Positions 37,346 to 47,660 of a DNA stretch of 64,000 bases are shown here, in pieces (the stretch's first letter is position 1; each line of letters starts with the position of its first letter). The translations under genes were made by a program, and so were the position numbers. The notes under the pieces were generated by a model that worked only from the letters and a program-made list of their open reading frames with translations, was not told where the DNA came from and did no database searches. Origin of the DNA: Linepithema humile (taxonomy: Eukaryota > Arthropoda > Insecta > Hymenoptera > Formicidae); NCBI RefSeq assembly GCF_040581485.1, contig NC_090130.1:28993418-29057417 (forward strand). The letters are read 5' to 3'.

Positions 37346-37885
37346 ATGTCTATTTCACTAAGTATTGCAACTGAAAAACATGTGTGGAAATATTATGTGA
37401 AACTGGATTCGGATTTTGAAGCAAAGTGCAAGTTTTGCAATGATGAATACATTTATATAAGATTTAGTAACTTTAAACGACATATAGTAACGCATGAAAC
37501 AATTTGGAAATACCAAGAAGAGTTAAGACCATTAGAAGAGCTATTGATGTATTTTAAGTATTTAAACATGTCATATTCACAATGTTTTATCTGTGATAGA
37601 CGTGTTCAGTCTACATTCAAATCTATAACAGAACACTTGAAGTCGCATTCTGACGAAGAACGGAAGAATCATATACTTTGCAATTGGCTATGGAAATATT
37701 GGACAAAAAAAGATGATTTTGTGGTGGAGTGTAATTATTGTCATATGAATATACCTCTTTCTATTGATGATTTTTTGGATAATCATATAAAAACGAAACA
37801 CAAGGACAAATTGACAAATATACAAGAAACACATGACACAGTTGGTTCGTCGGAACGTGTTTCATCTCTTGAAACAGATTTTTAA
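37346..37885 (+). CDS. BED-like zinc-finger repeat protein, one-unit copy
   Basis: From the first in-frame ATG the frame encodes 179 residues: one copy of the unit with all three zinc modules intact (CKFC...HIVTH, CFIC...HLKSH, CNYC...HIKTKH). The upstream frame is open for 24 more codons, but the ATG used by the two-unit copy is ACG here, so the start must be later or non-ATG. The second unit is absent. The 3' end is cut by an 18-base insertion that repeats a nearby AAACAGAT word and creates a stop. It matches both units of the first copy almost exactly, so it is either a contraction by unequal exchange or the ancestral one-unit form. It could be functional as a short DNA-binding protein or a recent pseudogene. 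Confidence 0.6.
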   Translation: MSISLSIATEKHVWKYYVKLDSDFEAKCKFCNDEYIYIRFSNFKRHIVTHETIWKYQEELRPLEELLMYFKYLNMSYSQCFICDRRVQSTFKSITEHLKSHSDEERKNHILCNWLWKYWTKKDDFVVECNYCHMNIPLSIDDFLDNHIKTKHKDKLTNIQETHDTVGSSERVSSLETDF

Positions 37886-37899
37886 CTTTAAACAGATAC

Positions 37900-38220
37900 A
37901 ATATTACGTCACTTAGAGATTACTTTACAAATTTTTCATACTTTAACCCATTAGCGTGAAATGTATTATTTGTGATGAGAATGTTTTATTCTTATCTACA
38001 AGTTTAGAAGATCACTTACGTTTGCATTTTAAAAAACAATTTAAAAAACATACATCTCAGAGTTAGTTATGCGAATATGTACCAAAAGTAATGATTTTGT
38101 AATAGAGTATAATATTTGTCACAGAAACATCTGTTGCTATTAGAACTTTAAATGATCATAATAAAGATGAACATCATTTGACACCATTTAACAAGCCAAC
38201 TAAACTAAATAAAAAAATAG
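37900..38220 (+). pseudogene. Decayed extra BED-like unit behind the one-unit gene
   Basis: This corresponds to 34300-34555, with the same CIICDENVLF block, the EDHLR block and the YNICHRNI block, interrupted by the same stops. It also has an extra 9-base tandem duplication near 38035. Confidence 0.7.
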
Positions 38221-39231
38221 CAGTAAGTTTTATTGATATTATTGTTAATATTATTATGTATATTTAATTTTCCACCTTTTTCAAATCGCGTTTAATTTAT
38301 TAAATATATACAATATAATAATCATAGCAAAAACTAGACAATTTATTTTTCATGTAAATATTAAAAATGTTTATATAGATTTATCCAGAAATTGACAATG
38401 GGAATGATGGTTTTCAAGTAGCAGCACCAGCAACCATCAACCAGTAACAAAGACAGTCTTGATTTTAACGATTTCAATTTATTAAAAGATAGACACAAGA
38501 GAAGTGTCGTATACTCGAGTGGTGGTATACTCGTATAGTTTTGACGTATAATTATCTTTTTTATATTTATGAAGTTATAAATATAATTTTAAATCTATGT
38601 TTTATAGAAAACAAAGTTACATTTGTTTAAATTTATTAACTGTAGTTATAAATTTTATTATGCACTTTGTTTTAAATTTATAAATAATGTTTATAAATTC
38701 ATAAACTGAAACGATTTAATGAAATAATGAAAGTACCGACAATTTATACTATAATTTAATTTCAAATATTTAATTTTTGCATGGTTTTTTATATATTTAA
38801 TGAATATAATACATTAATCGTCGATGAAATATATTAATTTAAATTTTAAAATTGTATTTGTTAGAGAAATGTTAATGTGATATATGATGCATTCATCATA
38901 ATACAAATAAATTTATCACAAAAAAATGTGTCATTTTATTATTTAAGGATAGAATATTGTAGGAATTGTTTGCTTTTACATCAGTTACGTGGCATTTTGC
39001 ATCATTGTGTGATATTGTACTTATAAAATATTCGAGATACTTAGCATATTTAAGAAAATAATTACAATATTTATAGTATTTGTAATTGTTAATTATTTTC
39101 AACCTAAATCTAATTCTTATAACTATTTCAAATATTTTTAAAAGTTAAAAAATTTTATTTAATTAAAAGTTAAAAAATTTTTATTTAATTATAACTGTTT
39201 TGTTAAAGATTTGCTTCAAAGATGAATAAAA

Positions 39232-39750
39232 ACTTTAATGCTTGCAATAATTATTTTAAAATATAAATTATTTTGCTTAGCAAATCTATAATTTGTGTTA
39301 GTAATCTTGTAGTGATTTAAGTTAGTAGTCTATTACATTTAAAAGAGTAATCAAACGGCATAGGTTCTTTTGCTTAAATAGTTTCATTAAATGTTACACG
39401 TGATTTATACAGCTTGCAGTTAGTGCATGTATTTTTTCATGTTTTTCAGAAAATATTCAAAGTGTTTTTTCTGGATCTTGATATATTATCGAATTCTTTG
39501 TTTAAATGCTTTCTGAATTCTGTCAAAGACGTAACTCTATTAGTTTAATATAAATGCTCGCCGTGGTCCAATTATTTATTTTAGAATTATTCTATACTAT
39601 ACGTTTATGTAATAATTTAATCACAAGTTTAATTAATTTTTACACATTTTTACACGTAAATAATAGGATTTGTTAAATAACGCTGTATAAATTGCGACAA
39701 TAATAGTGGTTTAATAATACATAAATAATATTATTTTATATTATTATTAT
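39232..39750 (+). repeat. Tandem segmental duplication, partial third unit
   Basis: About 500 bases repeat the start of unit B (35813-36340), with more substitutions and small deletions. The match fades in an ATT repeat near 39740. No zinc-finger sequence follows, so the array ends with a truncated unit. Confidence 0.85.
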
Positions 39751-42700
39751 TATTATTGATATTATAAATATTGTATCTAATTTATATTGTTAACTATAAT
39801 AAAATTATCGACATATTGTTTAAATATTATTAATTTTTATAATTCCAGGGATATACAGAGAAAATATATAACGATAAAAATATATAGGTTTAAAATTCAT
39901 GAATCTGTGAAACTATGCATCTGCCGCCTCAAAACGATGAATAAAGACATGAAAACAATATCGGCATTAAAAGTGAGCATCATATGTCATTCTTAACGAT
40001 GCCAGAGTAAGCGGGATCACCATAATTTTCCTTTATGATAGTCGATCTACACCGGAAACATTGTAATCTCGTAAACGTGAATACGCTCACACGCTAATCT
40101 TTGTCGGCGTGCCTGGGAAAAGCACTCACGTCTATGAGATGCTCGATAATTTAAAAACTTTAACGTTTAATAATAGTAATCAGTGTCGCAAGATGAACGA
40201 TTACAGTAATTTTGAATAATATATACATAATACTGATAATGTAATGTTTTTAAAAATCAGCACATACTTCTTGATCTATGCGATATCAAAGTATTATAAC
40301 AAACCTTATTTAGTCAAAATGGTTCAAATGTTCTGTAATAATATACGCGTCCTTTCTTCATAAGTAATGACGTAACTATATTATTTTCTATATATCATTG
40401 ATAAATATACTAATTGAGTAACTCTGTGCCAATTCTAGATTTTGTAATCAAAAGACAAAAAATTATTATACAAATAATACTCAAAACATATTTAAGAAAT
40501 TTAGAAATAATTACAAACTTGACGTATGCTTTTAATTAGACACAAAATTAAAATAGTAATAGTAAACATGTAGTAAAAATCGCGATGTACTGTAAGAAGT
40601 TTGATAGCTCGGAACTTGAACAATTTTCCCGATTCACTTACTTGGATGAGACACCAAGGTGGCGAAAGTTGACGGTTCGAAACCAGAAACCGCCCTTCCG
40701 TTACTCGCGTAAATCACTCGGGGCGACTTCGGCTTAGCGCAAAATTTACTGCCACGTCGTACAAACCGCGGCGAGCATGTTCGAAACGCAAACGTTTGCG
40801 TAAGGCAAGTATAGCCTGTAGCGGCAGCCTACCACCGAACATTTACCACGATTCCCATATGACACTCGGCCGATCTTAAATTACCGTTCATCACGCGGAT
40901 TAAAGCTTCAACTTGCCCGACACACAGTTTATAAGCTCATACTGCAAATCTCTGATTATACTAAAGAAAAAGTCCAAATAACCTATTTTTCAAAGTTTCG
41001 CCATTTTATCTTTAAATAACCTCAGTAATCTGCTATTAACGGGTTAGCCTGTATATCATTTTTACTTCACAATAAATAAGGCAATAATCTAAGTTATTTA
41101 GAAAATCTTTGCACTTTTATCCGAAAGATATCTCAGTCTGTAAAGTTAGCGTCTCACAGTGCGAATTTTTATAAAACTTATATGGCATTTCGTTGTTCAC
41201 AAATTCACCGTATTTGTCCATATATATAATTTTTTTTATTTATCTTACAGAGAAAAATTACACACAAATAAAAAGTGAATAAAGTTTTATCAAGAGCACC
41301 TCTCGTTCGGGGTGCTAATTTTACAGACTTAATATACATATCTACAGAATAATGCGTTAGTTAATTTGGATTGAAAAAACCATACTCGTTTTATGATGTC
41401 GATACTAACAACTATTTCTTTAACAAAAAGAATTTCAGGCGGATTATTGTACAACTGTGAAAAATTGCTGCATATTTTAACACTTGACATAAGATATGTG
41501 ATTTCTATGCAACGAATTTGCATTTAACGCAAACGTAATCGTTAAATAAGAGAATTTCTATACAAATAATAACACATGTAGCAAACGTGACAGGCATTCA
41601 ATGACTTTAAATCATTAATGAGATTTACTATTCTTTCCTGCAACTAATTTCTTAATGCATCACTAATCCAAAATCAATCTCTTCCATGTCGAAAGCAATT
41701 ATTGTCAAAAATACTAATAATAGAAATAACGTATAAACTTGTTAATATCGTACATTTTATAATAACTTAAAATAGAATTCACTTCATATCGTTAGTTTCA
41801 AAGTACATTCTAAAATAAAATGGGTCGTGTGACAAAAATGGAACCAGTTATTTAATTCCTTTCAACATAAAACCATCCGATAATGATATTTATAGCGACA
41901 AAGATCGCCTTTACAAGCTTAATATCCAGCCGGTATCGCGGCTGGAATGATTTCTGAACGATTTGCCAAATTCCCAGGATGGTGTAACGTCGCAACGGAT
42001 ATTTAAATACAGCAAAAAAAGGATCGTGAGAGCATTAATTTGACAGGAACGATCGGCCTGACGACAGAATGGTCGAGAGTAAAATAAGTTATACCGATAT
42101 ATCCAGTCCGAACAGATTAAAGCCGAAAAATCCAAATAAATCCTGTCCACCTTCGGCGCTGACGAAGCCGCTATGAAATCGATTCGGATCTGTCTCGTTT
42201 GCTCGTAGGGAGGCTTGACGCGGCTTGATATGTTTATCGACGCCCGTGATCGCCGCCGTCCATTTGTCACGCCTGGGACAGCATGATGAGTGCGTGTGCT
42301 GGCTAGAAACTCGTACAACCACCGCCGAATAATATTCCCAAAGGACAAATAAATACTTAATGCAAAAGAGACGCAAAATGTGTGATATCAAGATGCGCGT
42401 GTATTTCACAAAACCAAATCCGAAAGTGTAAAAAGAGTGCAAATTTATTCGAGAATTTGAAGAATAAACCGCGTTAAATAGTATTAATGTTCGTTTCCTT
42501 TCTTCACTTCAAAAAAATTCTCAAATAAACGAGATGACAACTTGAGTTGCATCGAGATCATGATTGATTCCAAATTCATCGTACGGTACGTCCCTATTAC
42601 TGATTCTCACGTCGCACTTTCCACTTCCATATAAGCGACCTGTTCCCGTGGGTACGCGTACGTGCATTCCCGACGCTAAGTCCTTCGCTCGGACGCGCGG

Positions 42701-43001
42701 CACGAAGTGGAAGAGAGACCGAGACTGGAAAAGACGAATGGTAGACAAATATGGGCAGGACGGTTTCTATGTGCACTTCCCATTACCGTGCACCCACGCA
42801 CATCGCGGGGTAACGCGAACTCGAGAGAAGGAGTGCGTTGCACTTAATGGATACTCAAGATTGAATTTATCCCGTGTGTTCACGTTACACGCTCGAGATA
42901 TGCCTAGTGCGCGCCTAATCTCCAGTTAACGAGTACGAATATCGGAGTTTAGTATCGTTGATATTAATAACATCGATAGTCGTAGGACCATCATCGTAAT
43001 A
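39751..43001. other. Intergenic stretch, no supported gene
   Basis: Mostly AT-rich. A G+C-richer block at 40640-40930 and another at 42580-42940 are possible regulatory or untranslated DNA; open frames there lie on both strands without domain support. Short minus-strand frames at 41911-42442 look like composition effects. Confidence 0.35.
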
Positions 43002-43154
43002 ATGGAGCCGGTAATATCAGGATGGGTGGAGGCGAGCTCGCGTACGAGCGACGGCGGTTCGTTAGAAGTAATGAAGATCGATCGCGTTGCCGACGATAAC
43101 ATGACGCAGCAAAGCGTCTTACGGTTAATTGAATGTAACGCGGAATACGCATGA
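43002..43154 (+). CDS. Possible 50-residue small ORF, not recognised
   Basis: An ATG at 43002 opens 50 codons of non-repetitive, charged composition, including EVMKIDRVADDNMTQQSVLR, and a stop at 43152-43154. There is no signal peptide and no cysteine pattern. The surrounding DNA is not otherwise coding, so this may be chance in a G+C-rich patch. Confidence 0.15.
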   Translation: MEPVISGWVEASSRTSDGGSLEVMKIDRVADDNMTQQSVLRLIECNAEYA

Positions 43155-43933
43155 CGTACGTATTCATATCCGTGATTATCGTATCGCTTTTAGTCAAACA
43201 AGTGCCGCGTCTAATGAAAGATCTAATTAGAGAAATGTTTAAATCTTGTGTCTCCTTTTTTCATTTAAATTTCTATAAAATTAACTATTTTTAAGTTAAA
43301 ATACATATATCAGTTCCCCAGAAACTCGCCGCTAAATAAAACATTAAAACCCAAACGTGTTCAATTTATCTATGTATATAATATGATTACAAAGGATACT
43401 TAAATCCGAAAACAAATATCAAAATTGCCGATAAATGTGCGAGTTTAAATTTCAGATGCGCATTAGAATTCAGAAAGCCTCGAAGTAGCGGCAGTCTGCA
43501 TTGATCGGCAAAATGCATTGATCGTTTAAAAGATACTGCGCGACTTAAGGTGTTAACGCGACTCATCGGCTAAATTACGAATCTCATTCCATATCGATAT
43601 TCTAATTTTACTGCTCGATTGCCGCTCGTAAATAGTAAGGATTAAGAAGTGGCGAGATACTCTTCGTCCCAGCAGCTCGTTGCGCCGAGATTACATAGCT
43701 ATAGGTGTCGGGAAATGGAGAACGACGCTAATTGATCGCCATCTTGGCAGTGCGGCAACTGATTAAAGCCTGATGCACACTCATCGACAAACTGTCTGCT
43801 GAATGAAGAAGTGTAGAAATATTTTTGAACTATGTTTGCCAATAAAGTTTTTAACTTCGTAGAAAATGCTGCAGTAGAAATGGAATATTTTAATAATTAA
43901 GTGTAATTATTATTTTTTGTAATTTCGACTATG
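43155..43933. other. Intergenic stretch, nothing seen
   Basis: No reading frame, repeat or regulatory cluster stands out here. Confidence 0.35.
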
Positions 43934-43940
43934 TCTATGA

Positions 43941-44020
43941 CTACGTTCACACGTCAACCTTAATCGGGTTTCGTAACTACGGATGTTACTAAATCCGATT
44001 AAGGTGACGTGTGAACGTAG
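43941..44020. mobile_element. 80 bp palindromic MITE with 7-9 bp target duplication
   Basis: The left 27 bases start CTACGTTCACACGTCA and run to CCTTAATCGG. The right 26 bases are their complement with one base missing. The middle holds a second small inverted pair (GTAAC/GTTAC), so the whole element is close to a perfect hairpin. The word TCTATGA stands immediately outside both ends (43934-43940 and 44021-44027). Because the ends overlap the duplicated word by a base or two, the duplication may be 7, 8 or 9 bases, which would suit hAT or Mutator-type insertion. Confidence 0.9.
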
Positions 44021-44407
44021 TCTATGACTCAAAAAGAAAAAGAGGACTTGTAAATTTCGCCCATTTTTATGCTAAATAAGTTGAAGCTTAATCAAAATCT
44101 TGTTTGGACATAATGATGTCTCTTTTTATTTTTACTTGTCTTGCTCAACCATGACATCGAGATCCTAAGCTATTTAAAAGTGATAATTCTATGCCTCGTT
44201 ATTGCAACAAATTTAACGTAACATGCGCCGATCGGGGATTGCTCGCTGTCGTTTTTACGAGCATTCAATTGACGCGGGGCAAGAAAACCAGCGGAAGAAA
44301 AATGTTAATGCGAAAGCGCTGTCTAATCGCGGGATAAATTATCTTAAGGAGATATAATAGAAAACGCGCGAGAGAGAAATTATTATATTGATATACGTGG
44401 ATTACAA

Positions 44408-44428
44408 CGCGCGCGCGCGCGCGCGCGC
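44408..44428. repeat. CG dinucleotide run
   Basis: About 21 bases of uninterrupted alternating C and G, a sequence able to form Z-DNA. Isolated runs of this length are unusual in such AT-rich DNA. Confidence 0.9.
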
Positions 44429-44640
44429 TATCGTCAGTAAACCGGAAGACGTTAAATAGCTCGACATACAGCTTTTATCGTATTAGCTTGGCGATTGATC
44501 CAATCGTATGTGCACTTGGGCTTTCTAAAAATACGCTTGTAAGTTACGGATGCGGATGTGAATTTTTCTTTCAGCCAAAAAAAGAAAAGGTAACAAGCTG
44601 GTTCTCGGGAAGCTGTGCAGGCACGTGGAATTCAAACTCT

Positions 44641-44654
44641 ATAGAGAAAGAGAA

Positions 44655-44699
<45 letters not shown>
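44641..44699 (+). repeat. AG microsatellite
   Basis: An interrupted GA/AG repeat of nearly 60 bases. It produces the Glu/Arg-rich and Ser/Leu-rich frames on the two strands, which are not genes. Confidence 0.9.
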
Positions 44700-45354
44700 A
44701 TACAAATAAAAGAAAGCACGATTTATTCGTACCATAGAATGTAGTCTTCTTACGGAAAGCAATTAAAAAATGTAATAAAAATAAAGACTTTAAAAAGGAT
44801 TATCAGTTATTAAAGATAAAGGTAGACCGATTTATTATTCAAAGGAGCGAGCCACGTTCAAATAAATGTACAGGCGCGCAAGATAAAGTATAATAAAGAT
44901 GAAATAAATATTTGAGATTCCAAAATTTTTCTTCGACTCCTCGACGAAGTCCATTTTTTCTTAATAAATATTTTAGAGTAACGTATAATAAAAATTTTAT
45001 CTAAAACGATATCATAAAATAAAATATTAATATAATATATGAAAAAAAAACGGAGATTACAACTAAAGGGAAAAAAGGCAAAAACGAAAAAAAAAAGAAA
45101 AAAAAAGAGATAGCGAATGAAAGAGATGAGCCCAAAACTCAGAGCGCGCGGCCGAGCTCGTAACGTAACTCAGAACGTTGCTTCGTTTCTTCCTGAACGA
45201 GGCTACGCTTCTTGTAGCCACGTATCAAATATGCAAATGCGAGTGCATAATTTGTCGTTTGCGTGTGCCGCGAGCGAAAACGCGCGTGGAAAAACAAGTA
45301 CAATGCCAAGCGACGGCGTCGGCTGCATCAGGCCGCGTCGCAGTCGCGCAGCTT

Positions 45355-45366
45355 CCTAACCTAACC
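45355..45366 (-). repeat. Short interstitial TTAGG-type block
   Basis: CCTAACCTAACC on the plus strand, slightly more than two telomere-type units, within a G+C-rich block. Confidence 0.5.
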
Positions 45367-47429
45367 GTGTCCGAGCGGCAACGAGTCAAGCCAAGATTCG
45401 CTAAAAGAATTTTATAACGATGAGCCGAGGAAAAGAATGCAAATCCCTATCAGATAATGTCCTCGCTGAATACATAGCTCTATTGCTCCGAAGCCATCTT
45501 CGGCGTGTGCAGACTCGATTTTTCGCACGATTCGATGAAGTTTTCAAACCTCTGCTGACGCCGCCCCCTTCGACGTTCCATATCTGCTCGCCTTGCTCGT
45601 TTCGTCTCTCTCGTTCTACATCACGAACACGCGATAACGTAATTGGCTCGCGAAATTATCTGATTTACAGCTCACGGCGTTCGGAAGATGGAGGACCCGG
45701 ACTCCGAGATTCTACGCTCTCGGCCGAGACCGCTCTCGGCTGTACAATTTGTACCGTGAAGTATTTAAGAAATGCTGATACCGATACGAAGACAGCTGCT
45801 AGTTCAATTCGGCATAGAGTGCACGTGCGATAAAGATGTTGAAAAAAGTGCAGTTGGAAACTACGTCGTTTACTATATTGTATATAGCAATCATTGAGGA
45901 TTAAATCGTAAATACGTTACAAAAGTAATTTTAAGGTCTTAATTATCAAATATATAGAGTTCAATTATTAAATTTTCTTCTTATATTATTCTTGAGGTGT
46001 TGATTTACTACAATTATTATTATTTCTTTGCGTTCTTACGTGCATAAGAGACTTTGTTCGTATTCGAACAAATTGTCCCATTGTGCTTAAAACAGCATTG
46101 TGTTGAGCCGCGGGAGTTGTTTCAAAAATGGATAAATATGAAATATTTGGCGCCAAGTCTTGTGTTTCTTCTTTTAATTCACGGTCCGCCCTGAAACTTC
46201 CCGGACGTAATGTGTATTTACGCGATGCGCATATGCAAATGCCCTTGCATCTGAAGTCTCCGTAGCTTTATAAATACGAGGTGTGGGAGAATGGTATTGT
46301 GAGCGCCGTCATTGTACAAGAGAATTTAAATCAAGGCTCGTGCGCTCAAAAAAGACACTTCCTACCCGTTTCAAACCAGTATCGAAGTAATATTCGACAA
46401 CCACCCACGCGTACCCCTGTGGAGAAAGTCGCCCTTCTACGTCGAAATTTATTGCAATTGTTGCGCGCGCACAAGTATCCAGGACGGATTTCGATCCCTT
46501 AATTTCTTTCGCGGTACGAGAACATAAAGTTAAACGCTGTAGAAGGTAAACAGCTTCTCACAACTCACAGCACTCATTGCCATACCTGAATATAAAGCGA
46601 TTCTTTATTTAGAGTAAATACAATTAATATATTTAGGTCGTAAAAAATCAAATAAGCAAGACATCCACCTAATAATTCTTTTTTATTTTAATGTTGCATT
46701 TTAAATAATGCTTCTAACAATTTGTAAATTAAAGATTTTTTCTGCTTATAATTAAAAACTTTCATTATCGATAATCATTTTCCAAAATCAAATTTTCAAT
46801 CAAACTCAATTTCAATCTCTATCTTAATTAAAATTCATAATAATTTTTTTTATATTTTGTTTTTATTTTTATATTGAAGACATCGAAATAATGGTGTTTG
46901 TAGAATACTTAAATTTAATGATTCCTTAACTTTTCTCAGATTTAATCGTGCTAGAGCGCAATATTTATATTTATTTTATACATGAATAAATATCAGAGTA
47001 AAGACATGTTAAAGTTAAAAGCATCATCATGTTACAAAGATCAATTACGATGCTATGAACCAGAGACCAGCTTCCCGTCCGATAAAGACATTCCAGCTCG
47101 ATCGTGCTCGTGATCGTATCGTAAATTTCCCGACAGCAGCAGATACGATCGCGTCCGCGAATAAGTTCTAAATCGATCATCAATTCCTGGGTTTTGGTGT
47201 CGGCCACGGATGAAACTCATGGAGATGAATTGATTATTTATAATTTATGGCTATTTATAATTAATGGCCCCTTTTCCTCCGGTCAATGTAAGAAAGAACG
47301 AAAAAAATAGACTCTTAACCCAAGGTGAACAGGTAAAATTTAAAGAATTCTCAACTCAACAATAAAACTTGAAAAAAATGAGAAACAAGAATTATTTTTG
47401 GACTACGTACGTCAGAAATATAGATTATT

Positions 47430-47660
47430 AAATTCACCGATCCATAAAAGCAACAGGTTGCTAACTTGGCCGATCCACAGATCCATGTATCTGAATATGA
47501 ATTCATAAATCCGTGAATTCATAAACCGTCAGAACTACGGATACATAAATCTGTAGATTGCTAGCTTTATATTTGATTTATAGGTTCATAGATTGCTATG
47601 TCCATACACAGATGCATGGGTTGTTAGAGAGATCTATAAATCCTTTTAAGTCACGTTTAA
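47430..47660. repeat. Field of degenerate short repeats
   Basis: Variants of GATTCATAAATCCGTAGATTGCTA recur roughly every 20-30 bases, for example CATAAATCCGTGAATTCATAAACCG, CATAAATCTGTAGATTGCTA and TTCATAGATTGCTA. Parts are self-complementary. The same words occur at 23680-23840. Confidence 0.5.

Larger units (their letters stand above)
35813..39231 (+). repeat. Tandem segmental duplication, unit B
   Basis: A 3.42 kb unit that starts with ACTTTAATGCTTGCAATAAT and ends just before the same words at 39232. It contains the one-unit BED-like gene. Sequence from about 36490 to 37860 is nearly identical to 32320-33690, with only scattered substitutions. Confidence 0.9.

Noticed and set aside
44488..44762. 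Frames rich in Glu/Arg (plus) and Ser/Leu (minus)
   Set aside because: Translations of the AG microsatellite.
45420..45833. 137-codon plus-strand frame with an ATG
   Set aside because: Ser/Arg-rich composition in a G+C-rich block, no domain or homologue recognised.
46971..47207. 78-codon minus-strand frame with protein-like composition
   Set aside because: It begins with GTG rather than ATG, shows no domain, and has no splice support.
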